Under the pieces are notes generated by a model. The model was not told the DNA's origin. It saw only the letters and a program-made list of their open reading frames with translations, and did not search any database. A stretch of 64,000 bases of DNA from JAUWOY01 sp034431315 (GTDB lineage Bacteria > Chloroflexota > Anaerolineae > VGOG01): positions 55,016 through 119,015 of the forward strand of contig DAOUDK010000023.1 in assembly GCA_034431315.1 (NCBI GenBank), written 5' to 3'. The position numbers and the translations under genes are program-made. Shown here piece after piece: positions 24,441 to 31,921 of this stretch (positions within the stretch are counted from its first letter, which is position 1; the number at the start of each line of letters is the position of its first letter).

Positions 24441-24545
24441 ATGCCCATGAATCCCTTCATCTCCGGCATAGTGAGAAACACCATCCTGGGGATGCTGTCG
24501 CCGCTCAAGGGCTTCAAGAAAGGAAAGGTCGAGATCAGCCTATGA
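24441..24545 (+). CDS. 34-residue small protein between map and the IscU-type gene
   Basis: It reads MPMNPFISGIVRNTILGMLS, then PLKGFKKGKVEISL, and stops at TGA. The stop overlaps the ATG of the next gene in the ATGA manner, and the start lies eight bases after the map stop, so the spacing is that of a real cistron. The sequence is amphipathic with a basic middle. I do not recognise a family. The tight packing is the main evidence. Confidence 0.55.
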   Translation: MPMNPFISGIVRNTILGMLSPLKGFKKGKVEISL

Positions 24546-25027
24546 TGGAGCCTCGAAGAGAAGAGACCGACTTTGACCGCCTGATGGCGGAACTGCAAAG
24601 GCAGATCATCGAACAGGCGCGGGCGCTCTATTCGGCCAAGGTCATTGAGGAGTTCTACAATCCCAAGAACCTGGGCCGTATGTCTGTGCCTGATGCTCAC
24701 GGGATCGTGCACGGTTGGTGCGGCGACACGATGGAGATCTACCTGCGGCTGAATGGGGCGAGGATCGAAGAGGCCACCTTTATGACCGATGGCTGCGGGC
24801 CTACCGTGGCCTGTGGAAGCGTGCTCACCACGATGGCACGGGGGATGTCGCTGGAGGAAGCGGGCGAGATCACACCGGAGAACCTGATCGCTGCCCTGGA
24901 TGGCCTGCCCGAGGAAAACCTCCACTGCGCCGAACTGGCGGTGAGTACGCTGCGCCACGCCCTGGAACGCTACCTGGGTGGTCAACTGGACGAGGTGCCC
25001 GCTCGACTGGAGAAGCTGGAGAAGTAG
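24542..25027 (+). CDS. IscU/NifU-type Fe-S cluster scaffold
   Basis: It is a scaffold on which Fe-S clusters are built. The 161-residue protein has an N-terminal helix then the NifU_N fold: FYNPKNLGRM, HGWCGDTMEIYL (first Cys), DGCGPTVACGSVLTTMARG (second Cys), and NLHCAELAVSTLRHAL (third Cys). The PDAHG stretch takes the place of the usual PDA/PGA loop. The last 20 residues add a coiled coil like that of the NifX proteins. No cysteine desulfurase is adjacent, so sulfur would come from elsewhere. Confidence 0.93.
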   Translation: MMEPRREETDFDRLMAELQRQIIEQARALYSAKVIEEFYNPKNLGRMSVPDAHGIVHGWCGDTMEIYLRLNGARIEEATFMTDGCGPTVACGSVLTTMARGMSLEEAGEITPENLIAALDGLPEENLHCAELAVSTLRHALERYLGGQLDEVPARLEKLEK

Positions 25028-25039
25028 TGGAGATGAGCG

Positions 25040-25633
25040 GTGCGACCTGACCATTTTGACCTCGTTGCCCGTTTCTACGACCGCGTGTTCCACTTCCTGG
25101 GTCCGGAGCGGCTCATGAGTCTGCTCCAGCCCCAACCATCGGAACGCATCTTGGACATCGGCGGCGGCACGGGCCGCGTCTCCCAAACCTTTGGCGACGA
25201 TTACGTGGTGGTCGTTTGCGATTCCTCCTGGGGAATGTTGAGGGAGGCTCGCCAGAAGCAGATGATCGCCTGCTGTGGCCTGGCCGAGCGTCTCCCTTTT
25301 GCCGATGGGGCTTTCGACCGCATCGTGATGGTGGACACCTTCCATCATCTTCACGACCAGCACGTCGCGGCGAAGGAGACCCTGCGGGTGTTGCGTCCGG
25401 GTGGGCGATTGGTCATCGAGGAGCCGGACATTCGCCGCTGGTCGGTTAAATGGATTGCCCTGGGCGAGAGGCTGCTCCTGATGCGCAGCCGTTTCCACTC
25501 CATCGCCGACCTGGCCCGCGTTTTCGAGGAGGCCGGCGCCAGGATCGTAGCCATCGAGGAGGGGCGCGACCTCAATGTGCGCCTGGCTGTGGAGAGAGTG
25601 GAGGTGGTGATCAATGGTGGGAGGCAAGGATGA
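25040..25633 (+). CDS. Class I SAM-dependent methyltransferase
   Basis: This 197-residue Methyltransf_11-type enzyme shows ILDIGGGTGRVSQTF (motif I), VVVCDSSWGML (motif II), FDRIVMVDTFHHL and LRPGGRLVIEEPD. It is UbiE-like in length and motif order. The substrate is unknown; small methyltransferases of this kind often accompany NifX/MinD islands. GTG is the start. Its 3' end overlaps the true start of the selenoprotein gene by 20 bases. Confidence 0.87.
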   Translation: MRPDHFDLVARFYDRVFHFLGPERLMSLLQPQPSERILDIGGGTGRVSQTFGDDYVVVVCDSSWGMLREARQKQMIACCGLAERLPFADGAFDRIVMVDTFHHLHDQHVAAKETLRVLRPGGRLVIEEPDIRRWSVKWIALGERLLLMRSRFHSIADLARVFEEAGARIVAIEEGRDLNVRLAVERVEVVINGGRQG

Positions 25634-26045
25634 GGTGGCCCGTCAGGCTGGCGATTTGCTGAGGCGAGGCTATCACTGAGCTGAGGCGATAATGCTCGCC
25701 GTGGGCGGGCGTGTCCTGGGCGACCTCGACCCCCGTTTCGTGAGGATGGCCACCGGCTTCGCGGGAGGCGTGGGGGAAACCAAACAAGAGATGTGCGGGG
25801 CCTTCAGCGCGGGGGTGATGATCATCGGCGCGCTGCACGGACGCAGCAGCCTGGAGGAGGACGATCTGCCGGCCCTCGATCTCGCCACCCAGTATCGGGA
25901 GCGCTTCGCCGCCAAGCTGGGCACCACCCGCTGCGCTCCCCTGTACGACCAGGTGCATGCCCCCGGCGGACCCGGGTCGTGCTCCTCCGTGGTCGAGTGC
26001 GCCGCACGAGTCCTTATGGGATTGCTGGCTGAGCATGGGAGGTAG
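25614..26045 (+). CDS. C-GCAxxG-C-C family redox selenoprotein (Sec22, UGA)
   Basis: The gene reads MVGGKDEVARQAGDLLRRGY-H, an in-frame TGA at 25677-25679, then AEAIMLAVGGRVLGD and continues to a normal end: 143 residues. In this family (DVU_1555-like, TIGR01909) the TGA position is the conserved Cys of the G-Y/F-x-C-A/S-E/Q-A motif; other cysteines remain in EMCGAFSAG, TRCAPLYD and GSCSSVVEC. Selenocysteine variants of this family are known. Calling the start at 25692 would remove the catalytic end. The function is thought to be redox or metal related. It overlaps the methyltransferase gene and is followed by the CoA-binding gene after four bases. Confidence 0.88.
25685..25700 (+). promoter_or_regulatory. 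Candidate bacterial SECIS hairpin of the selenoprotein gene
   Basis: GGCGA and TCGCC form a 5-bp stem around the G-containing loop TAATGC, 11-16 bases after the UGA, a position in keeping with bacterial SECIS elements. Confidence 0.5.
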
Positions 26046-26049
26046 GATT

Positions 26050-26439
26050 ATGGAAGAACTGATTCAAGAATTCATCAACCAGCGCGTCTGGGCGGTGGTG
26101 GGGACCTCACTTAATCCTGAGAAGTTCGGCCATAAGGTATTCCGCAACCTGCGGGCAGTGGGCTACATCGTCTACGGCGTCAATCCTGGCGGGGGCGAGA
26201 TCGAGGGCCAGAGGCTGTACCCCAGTTTGGCCGACCTGCCGGAGAAGCCGGCGGTGGTGGACATCGTCGTTCCGCCGAAGGTGACCGAGAGGATAGTCCG
26301 CCAGTGCGCCGAGCTGGGGCTGGGGAGGGTCTGGATGCAGCCTGGTTCAGAGTCGGAGGAGGCCATTCGCTTCTGCCAGGAAAAGGGTATCGAGGTCGTC
26401 CACGACGCCTGCGCTATGATCCGAAAGCGGGAGTGGTGA
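26050..26439 (+). CDS. CoA-binding domain protein (YccU-like)
   Basis: This 129-residue Rossmann-fold protein is of the CoA_binding_2 family. WAVVGTSLNPEKFGHKVFRNL is the nucleotide-binding start (G-x-S), VYGVNPGGGEIEG and DIVVPPKVTERIV follow, then GRVWMQPGSESEEAIRFC and HDACAMI. The ATG follows GGTAGG. Small CoA-binding proteins of this type occur next to redox and metal genes; the cellular task is unknown. Confidence 0.9.
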   Translation: MEELIQEFINQRVWAVVGTSLNPEKFGHKVFRNLRAVGYIVYGVNPGGGEIEGQRLYPSLADLPEKPAVVDIVVPPKVTERIVRQCAELGLGRVWMQPGSESEEAIRFCQEKGIEVVHDACAMIRKREW

Positions 26440-26469
26440 GAAGGACTTCCCATCGTCCGCCGCCACCCG

Positions 26470-26646
26470 ATGCGCCAGCGGCGGCTGGTGGAGACGCTGG
26501 ACGGGTGGGCGCCGGGCGAGGTAGAGGAGACGCTGGCCCGGCTGGAGTCCAGCGGCAAGGCTCGAAAGCGTGTCTACCGGAGCGAGACCTTCTGGGAGTA
26601 CGCCGGTGGAATTTTCGGCGAAGGGAGGAGACACCGTGAACGTTGA
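26470..26646 (+). CDS. 58-residue winged-helix-like small protein
   Basis: From the ATG the frame encodes MRQRRLVETLDGWAPGEVEE followed by TLARLESSGKARKRVYRSET and FWEYAGGIFGE. The pattern of a helix, a turn and then K-x-R-K-R-V-Y-R resembles one half of a winged helix. Codon use is like that of its neighbours and it overlaps the next start by 11 bases. The ribosome site is poor, and the frame is that of the CoA-binding gene read past its TGA, so it could also be a decayed extension. Confidence 0.45.
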   Translation: MRQRRLVETLDGWAPGEVEETLARLESSGKARKRVYRSETFWEYAGGIFGEGRRHRER

Positions 26647-27811
26647 ACGCTGGGGTTGGTATTCCATCGCCGTCAACGTCGCTCTGGGGCTGATCAACCT
26701 GGTCATCGCCAGAGCCTCCGGCAGCCTGGCCGTGGAGGCGGAGATGATCCACAACCTGGTGGACCTGCTGACGGCGGTGGCGGTGCTGATCGGGCTGAAG
26801 CTCTCGACGCGGAAGTCCAAGGACTTTCCCTACGGCCTTTACAAACTGGAGAATGTGGTCGCTGTGGTGCTGGCGATGATGATCTTCTTCACCGCTTACG
26901 AAATCGCTCGGGACGCTTTCCTTGAGCCGACGCGCCAGGCCACGGTGGATCCCTGGATGCTGGGAGGCTTGGTGGTGGCGACGGTGATTCCGTTAGTCTT
27001 CAGCCACTTCGAGCTGCGGGCTGGGAGGGCGGCCAACTCTCCCTCCCTCATCGCCGATGCTAAGGAGTACCGCGCCCACGTCTTCACCACTGGCATCGTC
27101 TTCGCCGCGCTGCTGGCCCAGCGGTTCAACCTGCCGCTGGACCGCATCGCAGCGCTGGTCATCGTCGTGGCCATCGGCAAGACCGGCTGGGAGCTGCTCT
27201 CCGATGGGATGCGCGTGCTGCTCGATGCCTCGCTGGACGCCGAAACCCTGCTGCAAATCCGGGACATCATCGCCGCCGAGCCGACAGTGGCCGAACTCAA
27301 GTGGGCCACCGGCCGCAACGCCGGCCGCTTCCGCTTCGTGGAGGCCGAGGTCGTCCTGCGCGTTCGCGAGCTGGAGAGGGCGGAGGCCACCACCCGGCGC
27401 ATTGAGGAGCAGATTCGCGAGGCCGTGCCCTATGTGGACCGCGTGTTGATCCACGCCGAACCAATGGAGCGGACGCATCTGCGCTACGCCGTCCCCCTGA
27501 GCGATGCGGCGGGCACACTGAGCGAGCACTTCGGCGAGGCACCCTACTTCGCCCTGGTCACGGTGCGTCTGGCCGACGGGGCCATCGAGGGCCAGCAGAT
27601 CGTAGCCAATCCTCACAAGGCGATGGAGAAGGCGAAGGGCATCCGGGTGGCCGAGTGGCTGGTGGCGCAGAAGGTGGACGTCGTCCTCGTGAGGGAGAGC
27701 CTGCGCGGCAAGGGGCCGGTATACGTCTTCGGCGACGCCGGGGTGGAGATGCGGGAGACCGAGGCGACGACGCTGGAAGAGGCGCTGAGCAAGCTGGGCG
27801 AAGGCCCCTAG
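26636..27811 (+). CDS. CDF cation efflux transporter fused to a C-terminal NifX-type domain
   Basis: The first ~200 residues are a cation diffusion facilitator membrane domain with MIHNLVDLLTAVAVLIGLK, in which HNLVD is the H-x-x-x-D transport site; the next ~80 residues are the usual cytoplasmic dimerisation domain. Residues ~285-391 are a dinitrogenase Fe-Mo cofactor-type domain (LSEHFGEAPYFALVTVRL ... AKGIRVAEWLVAQKVDVVLV). GTG is the start because GGGAGGAG lies six bases upstream. The fusion ties metal export directly to a cofactor-binding domain like the two NifX proteins upstream. Confidence 0.92.
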   Translation: MNVERWGWYSIAVNVALGLINLVIARASGSLAVEAEMIHNLVDLLTAVAVLIGLKLSTRKSKDFPYGLYKLENVVAVVLAMMIFFTAYEIARDAFLEPTRQATVDPWMLGGLVVATVIPLVFSHFELRAGRAANSPSLIADAKEYRAHVFTTGIVFAALLAQRFNLPLDRIAALVIVVAIGKTGWELLSDGMRVLLDASLDAETLLQIRDIIAAEPTVAELKWATGRNAGRFRFVEAEVVLRVRELERAEATTRRIEEQIREAVPYVDRVLIHAEPMERTHLRYAVPLSDAAGTLSEHFGEAPYFALVTVRLADGAIEGQQIVANPHKAMEKAKGIRVAEWLVAQKVDVVLVRESLRGKGPVYVFGDAGVEMRETEATTLEEALSKLGEGP

Positions 27812-27877
27812 CCCTTGCCCAGCGGCTATCAGGTAGCGAAGTTGAAAGGGTACCTGGGAAAGTAGGAGGATGTTGAA

Positions 27878-28387
27878 ATGAAACGCTTCCAACAGTTTAT
27901 CTACAGCCTGCCCCCCTTTTTGCTGGTATCTATCGCGAGTGTGCTAACGGTTGCCCAGATCGTTCTGGCCTTCTTCCTCTATCAGCCCGGCTCCGAAGCA
28001 CTCGAGTGGGCTGGATGGATCTGCTTGTGGACCGCGGGATTCTTTGGCGTGCTGCCGATCATCACGTTCCGCAGGAAGGGTGGTGTGCTCAAGGGGAAAA
28101 GCTACATCAAAACTACGGTTTTGGTTGATACCGGCATCTATGCTATCGTTCGGCACCCGCAAATGGGCGTGTCCTGGATGCTGATTTGCTCTGGCGTGAT
28201 GTTGATCGCAAAACATTGGTCCAGCGTTGTACTTGGCGTTCTGGCGATGGTGTTGGCCTATCTCGACTTGATGAAAGCCGACCAGCGCTGCATCGAGAAA
28301 TTCGGCGATGAGTACGAACGCTATATGCAAAAGGTACCGAGAGTGAATTTCGTGGCGGGCATCATCCGGCTGATGTGGCATAGATAA
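27878..28387 (+). CDS. Isoprenylcysteine carboxyl methyltransferase-like membrane protein (copy 2)
   Basis: This 169-residue protein has four or five helices. DTGIYAIVRHPQMGVSWML contains the R-H-P motif and EKFGDEYERYMQKVPRVNF the C-terminal E-x-Y motif of the ICMT/PEMT superfamily. AGGAGG lies ten bases before the ATG. The substrate is unknown. Confidence 0.82.
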   Translation: MKRFQQFIYSLPPFLLVSIASVLTVAQIVLAFFLYQPGSEALEWAGWICLWTAGFFGVLPIITFRRKGGVLKGKSYIKTTVLVDTGIYAIVRHPQMGVSWMLICSGVMLIAKHWSSVVLGVLAMVLAYLDLMKADQRCIEKFGDEYERYMQKVPRVNFVAGIIRLMWHR

Positions 28388-28453
28388 GGGAGAAAGTAGC
28401 TGGGTGAAGGTGGCGGGCCGATGCTGCGCCTATCAAGGGGGAGAGAAAACAAC

Positions 28454-29236
28454 ATGTCGGACAACCTGTTAAAAGTGGCAACCTACAACGCCAATTCCAT
28501 ACGGGTCCGGCTGGAGCAAGTGCTGGACTGGCTGCGCCGGGAGGAAGCTGACATCCTCTGCATCCAGGAGACGAAGGTGCAAGACCAGGACTTCCCGGCG
28601 GGGCCGATCAGAGACGCGGGCTACCACGTGGTCTTTCGAGGGCAGAAGGCCTACGCCGGCGTGGCCATCATCAGCCGGGAGGAGCCCCAGGAGGTGGACT
28701 TCGGCCTCGATGGTGAAGACGAAGCGCGCCTGATCCGGGCCGTCATCCGGGGCATCACGGTGGTCAACACCTACGTCCCCCAGGGCCGCTCCCCCGATTC
28801 AGAGCACTTCCAGTACAAGCTGGAGTGGTTCGGTCGGCTGCGGGCCTTCTTCGAGCGACACTACTCGCCCGATGAGCAGTTGCTGTGGATGGGCGATTTC
28901 AACGTCGCCACCGAGCCGATTGACGTGCACGATCCGAAGAGGCTGAAGAATCACGTGGACTTCCATCCCGAGGCTCGTGCCGCCCTGGAGCGGGTGCGGG
29001 AGTGGGGCTTCGTGGACGTCTTCCGCCGGCATCACCCCGATGAGGCGGGACAATACACCTATTGGGACTACCGGGCGCGGAATCCCGTGGAGCGGGGAGT
29101 CGGCTGGCGGGTGGATCACATCTGGGCCACCGAGCCGCTGGCTCGCCAGTCCACCCGCGCCTGGATTGACGTGGAGGCCCGGCTGGTGGAGCGCCCCTCA
29201 GATCACACCTTCCTGGTGGCTGAGTTCGCGCTCTGA
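28454..29236 (+). CDS. xth: Exodeoxyribonuclease III
   Basis: It is an AP endonuclease/3'-exonuclease of base-excision repair. The 260-residue protein has VATYNANSIRVRLEQVLDWL, CIQETKVQD (metal-binding Glu), NTYVPQGR, WMGDFNVATEPIDVHDP, and WRVDHIWATEPL with DHTFLVAEF (catalytic Asp-His). All family motifs are present. ATG is taken at MSDNLLKVATYN; GAGAG precedes it. It has no obvious link to the metal island beyond strand. Confidence 0.95.
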   Translation: MSDNLLKVATYNANSIRVRLEQVLDWLRREEADILCIQETKVQDQDFPAGPIRDAGYHVVFRGQKAYAGVAIISREEPQEVDFGLDGEDEARLIRAVIRGITVVNTYVPQGRSPDSEHFQYKLEWFGRLRAFFERHYSPDEQLLWMGDFNVATEPIDVHDPKRLKNHVDFHPEARAALERVREWGFVDVFRRHHPDEAGQYTYWDYRARNPVERGVGWRVDHIWATEPLARQSTRAWIDVEARLVERPSDHTFLVAEFAL

Positions 29237-29244
29237 CCGCCACA

Positions 29245-29277
29245 AGACCCTAAAGGTTTCCAAAACCTTTAGGGTCT
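29245..29277 (+). repeat. Perfect 15-bp palindrome after xth
   Basis: AGACCCTAAAGGTTT and AAACCTTTAGGGTCT flank a 3-base loop. No T-run follows, so it is not a typical terminator; it looks like a palindromic intergenic repeat that may stabilise the xth mRNA end. Confidence 0.7.
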
Positions 29278-29298
29278 CAAGAAAGTGAGGTAAGACAA

Positions 29299-29499
29299 AT
29301 GCCAATCTACGAGTACCGATGTTCGGAATGTGGAGAGAAATTCGAGAAGCTGGTGCGCTTCAGCGCCTCGACCTCTGAGGTGGAGTGCCCGAAATGCGGC
29401 GGCCGTAAGGTGGATAAGCTCATCTCTGCCTTCAGCGCCAGGACGTCGAGCATCGCGATGGCCTCCTCTAGCGCTTGCGCACCCTCTTCCTCTGGTTGA
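29299..29499 (+). CDS. FmdB-type zinc-ribbon protein
   Basis: This 66-residue protein opens MPIYEYRCSECGEKFEKLV and continues with CPKCGGRKVDKLISAF, giving the CxxC...CxxC zinc ribbon of the FmdB/CxxC_CxxC_SSSS family. It ends with the Ser-rich tail (ASSSACAPSSSG) for which the family is named. These are putative regulatory or assembly proteins; the first was found beside formylmethanofuran dehydrogenase genes. AAAGTGAGG precedes the ATG. Confidence 0.93.
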   Translation: MPIYEYRCSECGEKFEKLVRFSASTSEVECPKCGGRKVDKLISAFSARTSSIAMASSSACAPSSSG

Positions 29500-29560
29500 A
29501 GGCTCTAAACAGAAGGCAGGTTGTCTTCAGGTATATTTCCGACTGGGAGATTTGAGGAAC

Positions 29561-29704
29561 ATGAGCAGTGAGCGGATCAAGGAACTGGAGAGCCAGATAG
29601 CGGAGCTGGAGAGCCGATGGCCGGCCCATTCGGTGCCGCCGATGATGTTTCAACAGTTGGAGGATCTGGAAGAGGAATTGGAGAAAGAAAGGCAGTCCAA
29701 ATGA
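29561..29704 (+). CDS. 47-residue coiled-coil protein
   Basis: It encodes MSSERIKELESQIAELESRW, then a break at PAHSVPPMMFQQ, then a second helix LEDLEEELEKERQSK: a helical hairpin with a Pro turn. TTTGAGGAAC lies before the ATG. I believe small proteins with a W/L-P-A-H-S-V-P-P turn recur beside redox genes in anaerobes, but I cannot name a family. It may be an adaptor for the coiled coils of neighbouring NifX and DUF5320 proteins (inference). Confidence 0.65.
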   Translation: MSSERIKELESQIAELESRWPAHSVPPMMFQQLEDLEEELEKERQSK

Positions 29705-29883
29705 TGTGAGGGAGGTCTACCAAATCCAAAATCCAAAGCTCAAAATCCAAAGAGGCGCATATCCGCTCCCTACGTGATGATAGGAGAGAGACGTCCGGCG
29801 GGGTGGACCTGCTGTGGGCGGGAGGAGTGCTGCGAGATCCCGCCCTGTTCGACGGATCAGGTTTGCGGAAGGAGGTGAGAGTG

Positions 29884-30096
29884 ATGTTACAGAGACTTTT
29901 TGGCCGAGGCGGTGGCCGTGGCAGTGGCGCCGGCCGCGGCAGCGGTCGTGGGCCGGGCCGCATGGGAGGTCGCAAGGTGGCCGGACCAGGCGGCAACTGC
30001 GTCTGCCCCAACTGTGGTCACAAAGTGCCTCACCAGGTGGGACAGCCATGCTATCAGATTACCTGCCCCAAGTGTGGCACCAAGATGACCCGCTAA
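29884..30096 (+). CDS. Gly/Arg-rich zinc-ribbon protein
   Basis: This 70-residue protein has an N-terminal RGGGRGSGAGRGSGRGPGR stretch and a C-terminal zinc ribbon CVCPNCGHKVPHQVGQPC followed by CPKCGTKMTR. The G/R-rich head matches the style of the DUF5320 proteins in this island. The family is found next to NifX/MinD genes in anaerobes; function unknown. GGAGGTGAGAGTG precedes the ATG. Confidence 0.8.
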   Translation: MLQRLFGRGGGRGSGAGRGSGRGPGRMGGRKVAGPGGNCVCPNCGHKVPHQVGQPCYQITCPKCGTKMTR

Positions 30097-30125
30097 TAAG
30101 CGAGGAACGTTGAACCACGTTCGGC

Positions 30126-30151
30126 AAGGTCTCGGTCGGAGACCTTCGCCT
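30126..30151 (+). repeat. GGTCTC..GGAGACC hairpin repeat (copy of the GGCGAAGGTCTCCGACCGAG family)
   Basis: AAGGTCTC and GAGACCTT form an 8-bp hairpin. Read on the minus strand, 30132-30151 is exactly GGCGAAGGTCTCCGACCGAG, the same as a stretch inside the PfkB kinase gene (51833-51852). Other copies lie near 51132 and 54001. Confidence 0.75.
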
Positions 30152-30194
30152 AACGGGACAAAATGCCCCGCGAGTAAACAGGGAGAGTTGAGCA

Positions 30195-31046
30195 ATGAAA
30201 GTAACCTGTGTGGTAGACGACGCCGTCTGCGATCACTCGCCGTTCTGGGGTGAGCATGGCTTGGCTTTTTTGATCGAAACAGAAAGCGGAAGCGTCCTGT
30301 TCGACACCGGCCAGAGCGGCACGGTGCTGCTGCATAATCTGGAGCTGCTGGGCATTGAGCCGGCGGCGATCAACGCGCTGGCCATCAGCCACGCCCACTA
30401 CGACCACACCGGCGGGCTGCCGGCCCTGCTGGATCGAGTGGCCGGGATCCCCCTCCATGCCCATCCCGATCTCTTCCGCGAGCGCTTCTCGCGGCGGGAG
30501 GGGGCAGTCAAATGCGTGGGCCTGCCTTTGGAAAGGGAGGCGTTGGAGCAGCGGCTGACGCTTCAACTGAGCGACGAGCCGACGGAGATTCTGCCCGGCG
30601 TGTGGACGACGGGCGAGATCACAGACCGTGCCGAGCCAGAGGGCCGCAGCGCCCATCACTTGGTGCGCGGGCCTGGTGGGATGGAAGGCTGGGAGCCTGA
30701 TCCCTATCGCGACGATATGACCCTGGTGCTGGAGACAGAAGGGGGACTGGTGGCGCTCTGTGGCTGCTGTCACGCCGGGCTGCTCAATACCCTGGCCCAC
30801 GTGCGCCGCACTTTTGGCCTGAAGATCATTGCCGTGGCCGGGGGCACCCATCTGCTCCACGCCGACGAAGCCCATCTGGGGCGCGTCATCGAGGTGTTGA
30901 GAGAGCTAGGCGTGCCCCGGCTCTATCTCAACCACTGCACCGGACAGCGGGCCTATGTCACCCTGGCCCAGGCTTTCGGCGAGAAAGTGGCCCCCTGTCC
31001 GGCAGGCACGAGGTTGAACTTTCCGGAGAGGGGAGGCCAGTCATGA
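30195..31046 (+). CDS. MBL-fold metallohydrolase (dihydropteroate-synthase-like MBL subgroup)
   Basis: This 283-residue soluble protein has FDTGQSGTVLLHNL, SHAHYDHTGG (H-x-H-x-D-H metal site), CCHAGLLNTL and YLNHCTG. It matches the subgroup related to 7,8-dihydropterin-6-methyl-PABA 5'-phosphate synthase, which is regularly found next to MinD/NifX genes; the true reaction is unproven. GGGAGAG precedes the ATG. It overlaps the first MinD-type gene by four bases. Confidence 0.9.
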   Translation: MKVTCVVDDAVCDHSPFWGEHGLAFLIETESGSVLFDTGQSGTVLLHNLELLGIEPAAINALAISHAHYDHTGGLPALLDRVAGIPLHAHPDLFRERFSRREGAVKCVGLPLEREALEQRLTLQLSDEPTEILPGVWTTGEITDRAEPEGRSAHHLVRGPGGMEGWEPDPYRDDMTLVLETEGGLVALCGCCHAGLLNTLAHVRRTFGLKIIAVAGGTHLLHADEAHLGRVIEVLRELGVPRLYLNHCTGQRAYVTLAQAFGEKVAPCPAGTRLNFPERGGQS

Positions 31047-31921
31047 TCATTGCTGTAGCCAGCGGCAAGGGTGGCACGGGGAAGACCACCGTTGCTGTGA
31101 ACCTGGCGCTTTCAATAGCCGCGGATCAATCCGTTAACTCTGCGAATCCGTTGTTCTTGGATTGTGACGTGGAAGAGCCCAACGCCCACCTCTTTCTCAA
31201 CCCCACCATCGAACGCCGGGAGGAGGTGGGGGTGCTCATCCCAGAGGTGGACTACGACAGGTGCACCTTCTGTGGGCGCTGTGGGGAGGTCTGCGCCTAC
31301 CACGCCATCGCGGTGGTGAAGCAGAAAGTGCTCATCTTTCCTGAGCTGTGCCACGGTTGCGGCAGTTGTACCCTGAACTGTCCCGAAGAGGCCATCCACG
31401 AGGTGTTGAACGTGACGGGCGTCATTGAAGAAGGACGAGCCGGGAGTATACGGTTCGCGCACGGTATTTTGAACATCGGCGAGCCTATGGCGGTGCCCGT
31501 CATCCGCCAGTTGAAGGAACGTATCGGGGAGGCGGACTTGCGTCCGCAATCCAGCGTCATATTGGATGCCTCGCCGGGTACTTCCTGTCCGGTGGTGGAG
31601 ACGATGCGCGGGGCCGACTTCGTGTTGATGGTCACCGAGCCGACCCCCTTTGGCCTGCACGATCTGAGGCTGGCGGTGGAAGTGGCCCGCGATGAGCTGG
31701 GGCTGCCCGTGGGGGTGGTGATCAACCGCGACGGCGTGGGCGACCGGGGCGTGGAGGATTACTGCGCCGCCGAGGGCATTCCCATTCTGATGCGCATCCC
31801 CCTCGACCGCCGCATCGCCGAGGCATACTCAGAGGGAGTGACGATGGTGGAAGCCTTGCCGGAGTGTCGAGAGCAGTTTGTCGAACTGTATCGCCTCATT
31901 CAGCGGGAGGTGGTCCGATGA
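31043..31921 (+). CDS. MinD/ParA-type P-loop ATPase with inserted 2[4Fe-4S] ferredoxin domain (1 of 2)
   Basis: It resembles the MinD-like ATPases of Desulfovibrio ORP loci and NBP35-like cluster carriers. The 292-residue protein has the deviant Walker A SGKGGTGKTT, DCDVEEPNAHLFL (switch I region), a ferredoxin insert (residues ~70-120) with CTFCGRCGEVCAYHAI and CHGCGSCTLNCPEEAI, then DASPGTSCPVVE and TEPTPFGLHDL. ATP-driven cluster or cofactor loading is inferred. Overlaps of four bases on both sides show tight coupling with the MBL-fold and second ATPase genes. Confidence 0.93.
   Translation: MIIAVASGKGGTGKTTVAVNLALSIAADQSVNSANPLFLDCDVEEPNAHLFLNPTIERREEVGVLIPEVDYDRCTFCGRCGEVCAYHAIAVVKQKVLIFPELCHGCGSCTLNCPEEAIHEVLNVTGVIEEGRAGSIRFAHGILNIGEPMAVPVIRQLKERIGEADLRPQSSVILDASPGTSCPVVETMRGADFVLMVTEPTPFGLHDLRLAVEVARDELGLPVGVVINRDGVGDRGVEDYCAAEGIPILMRIPLDRRIAEAYSEGVTMVEALPECREQFVELYRLIQREVVR

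Noticed and set aside
26437..26646. TGA of the CoA-binding gene as a third selenocysteine codon
   Set aside because: The CoA-binding protein is already full length at this stop and the residue is not at a conserved Cys position; a separate small gene or decayed extension explains the open frame better.
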